The notes under the pieces were generated by a model. The model saw only the letters and a program-made list of their open reading frames with translations, was not told where the DNA came from and searched no databases. From Gemmatimonadaceae bacterium (lineage in GTDB: Bacteria; Gemmatimonadota; Gemmatimonadetes; Gemmatimonadales; Gemmatimonadaceae): 64,000 nucleotides of DNA. Shown here in pieces: positions 17,038-25,287 of the stretch; the first letter of the stretch is position 1, and each line of letters begins with the position of its first letter. The stretch spans positions 98,608 to 162,607 of the forward strand of contig JADZAN010000003.1 of assembly GCA_020852815.1 (NCBI GenBank). Reading direction: 5' to 3'. The position numbers and the translations under genes are program-made.

Positions 17038-17541
17038 TCAGCGCTCCAACTGCGCGTAGCCGCCGCGGTAGTACAGGAGCGGGCGTTCGTCGCGGGCGTT
17101 GGCGTCTTCCACCTCGGCCACGAGGATCGTGTGGTCGCCCTCGTCGTGACGCGCCGTGACGTGGCACTCGAGCACGGCGAGGACGTCGTCGAGCACCGGC
17201 GCGCCGCGCCGCGAGCGCGAGAAGCCGATGCCGTCGAAGCGCGCCTCGGCCTCCGTGCGCGAGAAGCGGCGCGAGAGTGCCTCCTGCGACGCGCTGAGCA
17301 CGTTCACCGCGATCCACTCGGCCTCGCGGAGCGGCTGGTAGATCGACGCGTGGCGATCGATGCAGACGAGGATGAGCGGCGGCGAGAGCGACAGCGACGT
17401 GAAGGCGCTCACCGTCATGCCATGGTCGTGCCCGGCGGCATCGCGGGTGGTCACGACCGTGACGCCTGACGCGAAGCGGCCCAGTACGCTGCGAAAGAGA
17501 TCGGAATCGAGGGGCATGTCGGGACGAAGGAGCACCGCCAT
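17038..17541 (-). CDS. Flavin reductase domain protein (FMN-binding)
   Basis: 167 residues with the flavin reductase-like pattern RSVLGRFASGVTVVTTRD ... GMTVSAFTSLSLSPPLILVCID ... FAVNVLS-like IAVNVLSASQEALSRRF. Such proteins use NAD(P)H to reduce free flavin for a partner monooxygenase. It sits 18 bp from a FAD oxidoreductase gene, a plausible partner, though that protein belongs to a family that often uses NAD(P)H or another donor itself. Confidence 0.85.
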   Translation of the reverse strand: MAVLLRPDMPLDSDLFRSVLGRFASGVTVVTTRDAAGHDHGMTVSAFTSLSLSPPLILVCIDRHASIYQPLREAEWIAVNVLSASQEALSRRFSRTEAEARFDGIGFSRSRRGAPVLDDVLAVLECHVTARHDEGDHTILVAEVEDANARDERPLLYYRGGYAQLER

Positions 17542-17559
17542 GGACGGCGGAGTGAGTCG

Positions 17560-18813
17560 TCAGGCGCCGGTGAACAGGCGCCAGAGGAAGCCGGGGCGCA
17601 GCACTTCACGCGGCGGGACAAAGTCGCCCGTGACGCCGACGAGAAGGTCGGCCATGTCGCGACGACGCGAGAGGACCTGCGCGGCCCGGTTGAACAACGC
17701 GGGATAGGCGACGGCGGTGCCCACGGCGCGTTCCACGATGCGCTTGCCGCGCAGCACGTCGTTCAGCGCGCGGTCGTAGGCGGCGAGGGCAATGTCGCGC
17801 GAGCGGTGCGTGGCGGCGCGCACCCCCTCGAATGCGTAGGGGGTGAGGAGTTCGCCGCCGTGCAGCGCGGTGTGGATCCCCTCGCCGGTGAACGGGTCGA
17901 AGAAGTCGGCGGCGTCGCCGACCAGGGCGCTCCCGGGGGCCCAGGCACGGCGCGCGCGCTGGTTGAAGGGGCCCGTGGCGCGCGGAGTCGTTAGGCGCGT
18001 GGCGTGCGCGAAGCGTGCGGCCAGGTGCGCGTGGCGGGCGATCCATGCGTCGAGAAAGGCGCCCGCGTTGCCCGCGATGGCCCGCGCGTCGCGTTGCGGC
18101 ACCACCACCGCCACGTTGGTGTGCCCGCGCCCCACGTCGGCCAGCCCCAGGTAACCGTCCCGTTCGACGTGCATCTCGCCGAAGCGCCCCACGCCGTCCA
18201 CACCGCCATAGTGCGCCACCACGGCCACGCGCCGGGGAAAGCGCCCGCGGCTCGTTAGGCCCAGCCGCCGAGCCACCACCGAGTGCAGTCCGTCGGCGCC
18301 AACCGTGAGCTCGGCGCGCCAGCTGCGCCGCCCCCCATCCATGTTGCCTTCCACGCCAACGATGCGCCCTTCGCCCGCGCGCAGCACATCGCGCACCTTG
18401 GCCCCTTCCACCACGCGGGCGCCGGCGGCGCGCGCGCGATCCAGCAGGATGGCATCGAGCTCACGACGCGGGAGGGCGAGGCCGCGGTCGCGAAAGCCGC
18501 GGAATCCGTGCGAGGCGACAAACTCGCCGTGGATCACCGCGCCATTCGGGGCGCGCACGCGCATACCGTGCAGCTGCGCCGCCCCCGCGCGCTCGATCGT
18601 TTCCAGCGCCCCCATCTCGTCCAGGATGCGCGACGCCTGCGGCGAGAGGTACTCGGCGCACGGCTTGTCGCGCGGGAAGCGCGCGCGGTCGAGGATGCAG
18701 ACGTCGACGCCGGCGCGTGCAAGGAAGCAGGCGGTCGCCGAGCCGGCGGGGCCACCGCCGACCACCAGCACCTCGGCGTCGCGCGTGCGGAGGGCGGGGG
18801 CGCCGATAGGCAT
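17560..18813 (-). CDS. FAD-dependent oxidoreductase, geranylgeranyl-reductase family
   Basis: The 417-residue protein has an N-terminal dinucleotide fold VLVVGGGPAGSATACFLARAG, the CILDRARFPRDKPCAEYLSPQ segment typical of the geranylgeranyl reductase/halogenase-like group, and a second FAD motif LVGDAADFFDPFTGEGIHTAL. These enzymes reduce isoprenoid double bonds or hydroxylate aromatic rings. No halogenase WxWxIP motif is present. I place the start at 18813 (MPIGAPALRTRDAEVLV). The nearby flavin reductase and ketosynthase favour a tailoring role; the nearby DUF92 gene would instead favour prenyl-lipid reduction. Confidence 0.85.
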   Translation of the reverse strand: MPIGAPALRTRDAEVLVVGGGPAGSATACFLARAGVDVCILDRARFPRDKPCAEYLSPQASRILDEMGALETIERAGAAQLHGMRVRAPNGAVIHGEFVASHGFRGFRDRGLALPRRELDAILLDRARAAGARVVEGAKVRDVLRAGEGRIVGVEGNMDGGRRSWRAELTVGADGLHSVVARRLGLTSRGRFPRRVAVVAHYGGVDGVGRFGEMHVERDGYLGLADVGRGHTNVAVVVPQRDARAIAGNAGAFLDAWIARHAHLAARFAHATRLTTPRATGPFNQRARRAWAPGSALVGDAADFFDPFTGEGIHTALHGGELLTPYAFEGVRAATHRSRDIALAAYDRALNDVLRGKRIVERAVGTAVAYPALFNRAAQVLSRRRDMADLLVGVTGDFVPPREVLRPGFLWRLFTGA

Positions 18814-18842
18814 GCCCCCTGTTGCCCGCACGGCGCTCGCCG

Positions 18843-19361
18843 TCACGAGGTCACCAGCAGGTATAGCTGTCCCGCGATCTCGAGCTGGTCGCCGGTGCGG
18901 CGCACGTCGTAGCTGAGCTGCGTCGTGGAGGGTGACGTGAGGTCGATGATGACGCGCGTCCCTTCCATGCGGTAGCGGCCGGCGCTCACGAGGACGTCGG
19001 CGAGTCCGTAGGAGTAGTTGCGCGCCACCTGGACGCGCACCGCCGTGCCGTCTCTCCCGAACTGCCACGTCGTTTCCGACGAACGTGAGAGCCCGAAGTC
19101 GTCGATGAAGAAGACGACGCGCCGCCAGCTGCCGACCACGGAGAGTGCGCCGGTACCCGTGCCGGTGGTGGCGATGGTGACGCGGCGCGGCGACGCGATG
19201 CCAGGGCCATCGCACGCGCTGAGCGTGAGCGTGAGCGTGAGTGCGAACGTGAGCGCACTCGCGAGCGCTGTTGCGCGCGCCGCGTTCCGCGCGGTTGTCG
19301 CGCGCACGACGCTCCTCGGCCTCATGGCTCGCCAGGTGCCAACGATCGCGCGGCGCATCAT
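18843..19361 (-). CDS. Lipoprotein of unknown function
   Basis: About 172 residues from Met at 19361 (a longer start at 19391 is possible). The Arg-rich N-terminus leads into a hydrophobic run of alternating Leu-Thr and a lipobox LSAC. The mature part is beta-rich (VVGSWRRVVFFIDDFGLSRSS, ATTWQFGRDGTAVRV-like), resembling a small lipocalin-like fold, but no family is certain. The signal sequence DNA is a degenerate GTGAGC hexamer repeat. It is in the same direction as, and 29 bp from, the FAD oxidoreductase. Confidence 0.7.
   Translation of the reverse strand: MMRRAIVGTWRAMRPRSVVRATTARNAARATALASALTFALTLTLTLSACDGPGIASPRRVTIATTGTGTGALSVVGSWRRVVFFIDDFGLSRSSETTWQFGRDGTAVRVQVARNYSYGLADVLVSAGRYRMEGTRVIIDLTSPSTTQLSYDVRRTGDQLEIAGQLYLLVTS
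19220..19262. repeat. Hexamer (GTGAGC)n repeat in a signal-peptide coding region
   Basis: Degenerate units gagcgtgagcgtgagcgtga and flanking gaacgtgagcgca encode alternating Leu-Thr in the hydrophobic core of the lipoprotein signal peptide. Loss or gain of units would change h-region length in frame. Confidence 0.7.
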
Positions 19362-19431
19362 GGCTCGTTTCCTCGCACGCTCGGGTTCCACGTTCCAGAC
19401 GAAACAATTGCGCCTGACGGCAGCGCGCGCG

Positions 19432-20229
19432 TCATCCCCACACCCCGCCGGCGAGGAGCGCCACGACGCCTCCCGCCAGGCTGCTCGTTAGGTTCACGAC
19501 GTCGTTGTCCACCCCCGCCACGCCGCTGCGCCGTTGCGTCTCGCGGCCGCAGTCGTGCACGCGCCGCTCCGTGGCCTCGCGGCAGTGCGAGCACCAGCGC
19601 CGTTCCTGCACGGTGGCACCCAGCACGGTATCGGCCAGCGCGCCGCCAATCCCGCCGAGCGTGGTCGACACCACTACCTGTAGATCGAAGCCGCCGAGAT
19701 GCGCAACGGTTCCGAGCACGAGCGCCCCGGCGATCATGGCGAGCGTGCCAGTGGTCGTCACCGCCCCCGATGTACCCGGGGGAACGGGGCGCCATCCACG
19801 CAGCGTGCGCGGCACGCCCCCTATCGCGGTGCCAATCTCGGTGGCCCAGGTGTCGGCCGTGGCGCCGGCCAGCGCGCCAAGCCCCGCCAGCGTCCACTGT
19901 GGCGCCGGCGAGACGATCGCCCCAACGGCGCAGAGCGCAAAGACGCCGCCGTTTGCAATCACCTGCCACGCGTCGCGCTCGCCCCCCTTGTCGACAATGC
20001 CGCCGGTGACGCGCTCCTTGGCGGCGCGACGCCAGCGCGACAGGAGCGTGGACGGAACGAAGAAGGTGAGGAGCACCGCGCACCATCCCCACCCGGCGGC
20101 CGTTGCCACCGTCCCGACCAGCAACGCGCTCCACGCACCCGACGGGGTGAGTGCGCGCGCGCGTCGCGCCGCCAGCGCAATGGCTGCGGCGAGCGCGAGT
20201 CCGGCCAGGGTTCGAGTGAGAAGCGTCAT
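19432..20229 (-). CDS. DUF92-family membrane protein (TMEM19/VTE6-like)
   Basis: 265 residues with at least six hydrophobic segments and conserved patterns GALAGATADTWATEIGTAIGG and GGIGGALADTVLGATVQERRW, both typical of the DUF92 family. The plant member VTE6 is a phytyl-phosphate kinase, so a prenyl-phosphate kinase role is possible. A loop with paired cysteines (CSHCREATERRVHDC) could bind metal. It is the first gene of the minus-strand set that runs down to the ketosynthase, 41 bp before the lipoprotein gene. Confidence 0.8.
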   Translation of the reverse strand: MTLLTRTLAGLALAAAIALAARRARALTPSGAWSALLVGTVATAAGWGWCAVLLTFFVPSTLLSRWRRAAKERVTGGIVDKGGERDAWQVIANGGVFALCAVGAIVSPAPQWTLAGLGALAGATADTWATEIGTAIGGVPRTLRGWRPVPPGTSGAVTTTGTLAMIAGALVLGTVAHLGGFDLQVVVSTTLGGIGGALADTVLGATVQERRWCSHCREATERRVHDCGRETQRRSGVAGVDNDVVNLTSSLAGGVVALLAGGVWG

Positions 20230-20298
20230 GCGGCGTGTCTGGGCGCACGCAAATTACTTGAACGGGGTCACAGGGGCCGTTAGCTTCGCTCGATCCAT

Positions 20299-20931
20299 AT
20301 GTCCGACACGGTCGACGCCCTCCTCCCGCTCTCGTTCCTCGAAGCCGTCCGCCACGTCGACAGCCCCGTCGAGGACTTCGAGGCGGAACTCGTCGGCGAC
20401 CTGCGCAACAAGCGCCTGGGGCTCAGCGAGACGGTCTACATGCAGATCCGGCGCTTCGCCGAGGCCGTCAAGCGGGGGCAACGCACCTCGATGGAGGAGG
20501 CGGTGGGGCTGGCGACGCTCCTCGGGCGGCGCCCCGATGCCGAGGCGGTCTTTCGCGTGGCGGGGCGGCACATGGCCACGGAGTCGTACCAGACCATCGG
20601 CGGCTTCTCGCGCGGGTTGATGCGGCTCCTCCCCAACTTCCTGGCGCGCCCGCTCGCCCTGTCGCACTCCCGCCGCCTGGCGCGCCGCTATCTGCTCGGG
20701 CGCATTTCCCGTGTAGGGGCGCATGTATATCTCGAGGTCGACAAGTCGGTGACGCTCGACACCGCGCCGCGCTCCGTTGGCTGCACCTACTATGAGGCCA
20801 GCCTCAAGGAGCTGCTGCGCCTTCTCGTCAACAGCGTCGGCGCGGTGGAGCACGTCCGCTGCGCCTCGCGCGGCGAGGGCGCCTGCGCCTGGCGCGCCGA
20901 ATGGAAACCCACCTCCGCCCAGCAGGAGTGA
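20299..20931 (+). CDS. V4R-like domain protein (possible ligand-sensing protein)
   Basis: 210 residues. The C-terminal end (residues about 170-205, LKELLRLLVNSVGAVEHVRC followed by ASRGEGACAWRAEW) has the two-cysteine, small-residue pattern of V4R / 4-vinyl-reductase-like domains, used as small-molecule or heme-type sensors in many regulators. The N-terminal half is helical. Similar-sized stand-alone proteins with this fold are common in myxobacteria and relatives. No partner can be named. The stop is 4 bp before the start of the M24 peptidase gene, so the two form an operon. Confidence 0.6.
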   Translation: MSDTVDALLPLSFLEAVRHVDSPVEDFEAELVGDLRNKRLGLSETVYMQIRRFAEAVKRGQRTSMEEAVGLATLLGRRPDAEAVFRVAGRHMATESYQTIGGFSRGLMRLLPNFLARPLALSHSRRLARRYLLGRISRVGAHVYLEVDKSVTLDTAPRSVGCTYYEASLKELLRLLVNSVGAVEHVRCASRGEGACAWRAEWKPTSAQQE

Positions 20932-20935
20932 TCCC

Positions 20936-22123
20936 ATGCCTCGCCTGAGCCCCGAGTCGCTCCCCGAGATCCAGCGCGCGATTGCCGATGCCGGGCTCGA
21001 TGGCTGGCTGCTCTACGACTTCCGCGGCACCAACCCCATCGCGCAGGACTTCCTGGGCTTCGGGCACTTGCACCTGTCGCGGCGCATCTTTGTCCTCGTG
21101 CCGCGCATCGGGGTCCCGGTCGCCATCACGCACAACATCGAGCAGGGAGCGTGGAAGGGGTGGCCCGCCGGCTGGCGGCGCGAACGCTACTCGTCCTGGC
21201 GCGCGCTGGAATCGCTCCTGCACGAGATCGTTGGGGACAAGCGCGTGGCGATGGAGTACTCGGCCGGCGATGCCGTCCCATATCTCGATCGCATCCCCGC
21301 CGGCACGCTGGAAATGGTGCGCGCCGCCGGCGCCACGGTGGTCTCCTCGAGCGAGCTGGTGTCGCGCTTCTACGCCTGCTGGAGCAACGACGACCTCCTG
21401 GCCCATCGCCGCGCCGCCGAACACATCGCCGGCATCGCCCACGAGGCCTTCCTGCACGCCGGTTCCATGGCGCGCGCCGGCACCCCCATCGCCGAGCACG
21501 TGCTGCAGTCCCGCATGATGGACGCCTTTGCCCGCGCCGGCCTCGAGACCTACTCGCCGCCTAACGTGTCGGTCGGCGCCAACGCCGCCGATCCGCACTA
21601 CGCCCCCTCGGCCGACAATCCCAAGGTCATCACCGTCGGCAACGTCGTCCTCATCGACCTGTGGGCGCGCGAGGCCGGCCGCCCGTATGCCGACCAGACG
21701 TGGATGGCCATTATCGGCGCGCCGAGCGCGCGCGTCGTCGAACTGTGGAACGTGGTCCGCGACGCGCGCGACGCCGCCATCGCGCTCCTGGAGCGCGAAA
21801 TCGCCGCCGGTCGCGACGTGCGCGGCGCCGACGTCGACGATGCAACGCGCGCCGTCATCGTGAAGGCCGGGCTGGGCGACTACTTCACGCACCGTACCGG
21901 CCACTCGATCGACTCGCGCGAGATCCACGGCTCCGGCCCCAACCTCGACAACCTCGAGACGCGCGACGAACGCCTCCTCATCCCCGGCGTCGGCTTCTCC
22001 ATCGAACCCGGTGTCTACTTCCCGGGCGATGTCGGGCTCCGCACCGAGGTCAACGCCTACATCGGCGACGGCGCCCTCGTCGTCACACCGGTCGAGATCC
22101 AGCGCGAGCTGATCGTTGCTTGA
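20936..22123 (+). CDS. M24-family metallopeptidase (Xaa-Pro aminopeptidase-like)
   Basis: The 395-residue protein has a creatinase-like N-terminal domain (LDGWLLYDFRGTNPIAQDFLG) and a pita-bread catalytic domain. The metal ligands are Asp in VLIDLWAREAG and YADQTW, His in THRTGHSIDSREIHG, and Glu in FSIEPGVYFPGDVGLRTE. It would cleave N-terminal residues before proline or a related amide. There is no signal peptide, so it is cytoplasmic. Its 3' end overlaps the downstream permease gene, which suggests peptide breakdown and amino acid transport are linked. Confidence 0.87.
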   Translation: MPRLSPESLPEIQRAIADAGLDGWLLYDFRGTNPIAQDFLGFGHLHLSRRIFVLVPRIGVPVAITHNIEQGAWKGWPAGWRRERYSSWRALESLLHEIVGDKRVAMEYSAGDAVPYLDRIPAGTLEMVRAAGATVVSSSELVSRFYACWSNDDLLAHRRAAEHIAGIAHEAFLHAGSMARAGTPIAEHVLQSRMMDAFARAGLETYSPPNVSVGANAADPHYAPSADNPKVITVGNVVLIDLWAREAGRPYADQTWMAIIGAPSARVVELWNVVRDARDAAIALLEREIAAGRDVRGADVDDATRAVIVKAGLGDYFTHRTGHSIDSREIHGSGPNLDNLETRDERLLIPGVGFSIEPGVYFPGDVGLRTEVNAYIGDGALVVTPVEIQRELIVA

Positions 22124-23495
22124 CGCCGGAGGCGCGGCGCCGACCACGGACGCAAGCCAACTCCGGCGCGAACTGGGCGTCTTCTCCGCGGCACTCCTCG
22201 TCGTCGGCGGCATCATCGGGAGCGGGATCTTCTTCACCCCCGCCGAGGTGGCGCGCGCGCTCCCCAACGCGACGACGATCTTCTCGGTCTGGGTGCTGGG
22301 CGGCTTCCTGGCACTCGCCGGCGCGCTGACGTACGCGGAACTGGGGGCCATGCTCCCCGACGCCGGCGGACCGTACGTCTACATCCGCCACGCCTTCGGT
22401 TCGCTCCCCGCCTTCCTGTATGGATGGATGAACCTCCTGAGCATTGCCTCGGGAGCCATCGCCGCGGTTGCCATGGGCTTTGCCGGCTACCTGGGGCGCT
22501 TCGTCGACCTTGCCCCTGCGGGTGGGCCCATCGGCGTCGCGGCGGCTACCATCATCGTCCTGTCGCTCACCAACATCCTCGGCATTCGCCCCGGGGCGGC
22601 GCTCCAGAACGTGCTCACCGCGGCCAAGATCGCCGCGCTCGCCGCACTAATCGTCGGCGGCTTCGTCCTCTGGACGTCAATCGGGGCGCCGCTCCCGGTG
22701 CCAAACGCACCGGCTCCGCGCGAGTCGCTGGTGACAGGGTTCGCCGCGGCCTTCGTCGCCGTCCTGTTCACCATTGGCGGGTGGCAGCAGATGAACATGG
22801 TCGCCGGGGAGATTCGGGATCCCGAGCGCACCATCCCCAAGGCGCTGTTCATCGGGATCCTCATCGTGATCGCGATCTACCTGGGGGCCAACGCCGTCTA
22901 CCTGCACGCTCTCGGGCGCGACGGGTTGGCGGCGAGCCAGGCGGTCGCTGCCGACACCGCCTCCCGGCTCGTGGGGTCGGCCGGTGCGTCGTTCATCACC
23001 ATCGCGGCGATGATCTCCATCCTCGGCTTCGTGAACGTGGCCATCCTGGCCAACGCGCGCATTCCCTACGCCTTGGCGCGCGACGGAGTCTTCTTCGAGT
23101 CGGTCGGGAGGGTGCACCCCCAATTCGGGACGCCGCACATCGCCATCACCCTGTGTGGCGGCTGGGCGCTGGTGCTCCTGTTTGCCACCAAGGGTGGGAT
23201 CGGCGACCTCCTGAGCGGGGTGGTCTTCGCCGACTGGATCTTCTTCGGCCTCGGGGCGGCGTCGGTCTTCCAGCTTCGGCGGACTCGCCCGGAGGCTCGG
23301 CGCCCGTACCGTGCGTGGGGCTATCCGATCGTTCCGGCGCTCTTTGTGGTCGCGGCGGGTTTTGGAGTGCTGAGCGCCTTCCTCGCTGCACCTCGGACGT
23401 CAGCGGCCGGAACGGTGATGCTGGTGGTGGGCGTTTTCGTTCACCGATTGTTCAGCAGGAGAAACGGCAGTCGTGTAGCGGGCGATATGCGTTGA
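22116..23495 (+). CDS. APC-family amino acid permease
   Basis: 459 residues with about 12 transmembrane segments. The first helix carries the APC substrate-site motif VVGGIIGSGIFFTPAEVARALP, followed by GALTYAELGAMLPDAGGPYVYIR. It exchanges or imports amino acids. The predicted start is a TTG inside the M24 gene (8-bp overlap); no better start is visible. A bidirectional terminator at 23588-23619 follows. Confidence 0.88.
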   Translation: MLDAGGAAPTTDASQLRRELGVFSAALLVVGGIIGSGIFFTPAEVARALPNATTIFSVWVLGGFLALAGALTYAELGAMLPDAGGPYVYIRHAFGSLPAFLYGWMNLLSIASGAIAAVAMGFAGYLGRFVDLAPAGGPIGVAAATIIVLSLTNILGIRPGAALQNVLTAAKIAALAALIVGGFVLWTSIGAPLPVPNAPAPRESLVTGFAAAFVAVLFTIGGWQQMNMVAGEIRDPERTIPKALFIGILIVIAIYLGANAVYLHALGRDGLAASQAVAADTASRLVGSAGASFITIAAMISILGFVNVAILANARIPYALARDGVFFESVGRVHPQFGTPHIAITLCGGWALVLLFATKGGIGDLLSGVVFADWIFFGLGAASVFQLRRTRPEARRPYRAWGYPIVPALFVVAAGFGVLSAFLAAPRTSAAGTVMLVVGVFVHRLFSRRNGSRVAGDMR

Positions 23496-23587
23496 CTGAC
23501 CGAGTGGATCGGCGGCAGTTGGCTAGCTACAGCGGCGACAAGGAGAAATTCTGGTCCGATCGGTCAACTAGGCGACTGACCTATGAG

Positions 23588-23619
23588 AAAGGGGGCAATC
23601 CGATCGGACTGCCCCCTTT
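23588..23619. terminator. Bidirectional intrinsic terminator
   Basis: AAAGGGGGCA pairs with TGCCCCCTTT around an inner palindrome TCCGATCGGA. The A-run on one side and T-run on the other let it act for both convergent genes. Confidence 0.8.
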
Positions 23620-23668
23620 GCCACGTTAGGCTGTTCGTTTGGACAGGCGCTCGGTCCCTCGCAACGCG

Positions 23669-23947
23669 CTACGAGAGCCAGAGCCGGATCTGGTAGATCT
23701 CCGGCTGAAGCCCCAGCCCCGCCGCGTAGGACGTTTCCAGGTCTTCGAGGAGCGCCGCCGGCTCGATCTCGAAGTCATCGCCCGCCGTGTTGTAGGTATG
23801 CGTACTCCACTCTCGGACGCGGACCTGTCCGTCGAACGGGCGGCCGATGAGGAGGAATCGCTCGGCCCGCCCCGATCCGCCTGCGATGCGGACCGAGAGG
23901 AACTCGTCCGTGCCGACCGGGAAGTCTTCGGGGATGTGGTGATGCAT
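23669..23947 (-). CDS. Hypothetical protein, 92 aa
   Basis: MHHHIPEDFPVGTDEFLSVR leads into a compact beta-rich body (RFLLIGRPFDGQVRVREW) and an acidic helix (ALLEDLETSYAAGLGL). It is soluble and not recognised. It lies 44 bp downstream of the heme O synthase gene on the same strand and ends at a shared terminator, so it is probably the last gene of that operon. Confidence 0.65.
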   Translation of the reverse strand: MHHHIPEDFPVGTDEFLSVRIAGGSGRAERFLLIGRPFDGQVRVREWSTHTYNTAGDDFEIEPAALLEDLETSYAAGLGLQPEIYQIRLWLS

Positions 23948-23991
23948 GGCGATGCTCCGCGTGCGGGGGGGCGTCGCGTGCGTGCTGGCGA

Positions 23992-24948
23992 TCAGTTCGC
24001 GCCCGTGAGGGGTGCGGCGAGCCGCCGGTCCAGCACCATCGCGACGAAGAGGAGCGCGAGGTACAGCAACGAATACTTGTACGTCCACCACGCCGCCTTG
24101 GTCCAGACGGCCTCGCGCCGAATGCGCAGGACGCCGTGGAGCAGGAGCGCGCCCAGCACGACGGCGCAGGCCAGGTACGGGAGGCCAAAGGCGCCGAAGG
24201 CGACCGGGAGGATCGTGAGCGGGACGAGGATGAGCGTGTACCAGAGCATCTGGTTCATCGTTTCGCGCTCGCCCCAGAGGAGGGGGGCCATGGGGACCCC
24301 CGCCTTGCCGTAGTCCTTCTGCTTTAGGAGCGCCAGCGCCCAGAAGTGAGGCGGCGTCCAGTAGAAGACGATGAGGAAGAGGTACAGCGCCAGGAGATCG
24401 ACGCTCCCCGTGACCGCCGCCCACCCCACCAGCGGCGGGAAGGCGCCCGCCGCGCCGCCAATCACGATGTTCTGCGGCGACGTGCGCTTGAGCCAGCGCG
24501 TATAGATGAAGACGTAGAAGTAGAAGCCGCCTAACGCCAGCGCCGCCGTGAGGACGTTGACGAAGTGCCCCAGCAGCCAGGTGGCGAAGACGGCCAGCGC
24601 CACGCCAAAGGCGAGCACCGAGATGGCGTGCATGCGCCCCGACGGGATGGGGCGCAGACGCGTGCGCGACATGACGTCGTCGATGTCGCGGTCCATGTAC
24701 ATGTTCACCGCGTTGGCGCCCCCCGCCATCAGGTAGCCGCCAATCGAGACGATCAGGACCTGGAGCCACGACGGCGACCCGGCGACGTACATCGGGGCGA
24801 CGGTTGTGACGAGGAGGAGCGAGATGATGCGCGGCTTGGTGAGCGAGACGAAGTCGCGCACCGGCGATACTGGGCGGTCTGGCACCACAGGCGTCGATGC
24901 CGACGACGAAGCCGGCGTCGACGCCGGCGAGGAGAGCGTCCCGCTCAT
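23992..24948 (-). CDS. ctaB: Protoheme IX farnesyltransferase (heme O synthase)
   Basis: The 318-residue UbiA-family membrane enzyme has the first Asp-rich motif NAVNMYMDRDIDDVMSRT and a second at the DYGKAGVPM loop, with about nine transmembrane helices (SLTKPRIISLLLVTTVAPMY is helix I). It attaches a farnesyl group to heme b, giving heme O for cytochrome oxidases, at the inner membrane. A Ser/Pro/Ala-rich N-terminal extension precedes the core. Its start overlaps the small membrane protein gene (ATGA). Confidence 0.94.
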   Translation of the reverse strand: MSGTLSSPASTPASSSASTPVVPDRPVSPVRDFVSLTKPRIISLLLVTTVAPMYVAGSPSWLQVLIVSIGGYLMAGGANAVNMYMDRDIDDVMSRTRLRPIPSGRMHAISVLAFGVALAVFATWLLGHFVNVLTAALALGGFYFYVFIYTRWLKRTSPQNIVIGGAAGAFPPLVGWAAVTGSVDLLALYLFLIVFYWTPPHFWALALLKQKDYGKAGVPMAPLLWGERETMNQMLWYTLILVPLTILPVAFGAFGLPYLACAVVLGALLLHGVLRIRREAVWTKAAWWTYKYSLLYLALLFVAMVLDRRLAAPLTGAN

Positions 24949-25196
24949 GATGCGTGCAGCCCTGCGGAGGCGGCGGGGGTGTTCGGCTCGAGGGCGCGCG
25001 CGGGGAGGGAGCGCCAGGTCCAGAGCAGGAGCAACGCGAGGAGCGCCGCGGGGAGAATGACCCAGAAAAACTCGCGCGTGCGGGCCACGGCCGACGACGA
25101 TGCCCCGGGCGTTCGGCCGGCGAGCGCGGCGCGCACCACCGCCACCTGCGCGACGGCGCAGATCGCGGTCGCTACCCAGAAGAACAGGTCGGACAT
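24945..25196 (-). CDS. Small membrane protein coupled to ctaB
   Basis: 83 residues with two hydrophobic helices (FFWVATAICAVAQVAVVRAAL and FFWVILPAALLALLLLWTW). The stop codon overlaps the ctaB start by 4 bp, so translation is coupled. Topology recalls the N-terminus of cytochrome oxidase subunit II or a small oxidase-assembly factor, but similarity is too slight to assign. The frame is open further upstream; I chose the ATG at 25196 because it gives a clean membrane protein. Confidence 0.65.
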   Translation of the reverse strand: MSDLFFWVATAICAVAQVAVVRAALAGRTPGASSSAVARTREFFWVILPAALLALLLLWTWRSLPARALEPNTPAASAGLHAS

Positions 25197-25287
25197 GGCG
25201 GTGTGAGTCACGGGCGAAAGGTGGCCGCGCGTCAGTCGCGATTCAACCACTCGCCGAATACGCCGCGCCGGGGTAGCATTGCCGACC

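Noticed and set aside
18283..20931. Phototrophy gene cluster (geranylgeranyl reductase, DUF92, V4R)
   Set aside because: No chlorophyll, reaction-centre or carotenoid genes are present; each family has many non-photosynthetic members.
20828..22351. 507-codon minus-strand open frame over the M24 peptidase
   Set aside because: Antisense to a clear peptidase with all metal ligands; composition is typical of GC shadow frames.
23588..23619. Small mobile palindromic element
   Set aside because: The A and T runs on both sides and the convergent genes make a bidirectional terminator the simpler reading.
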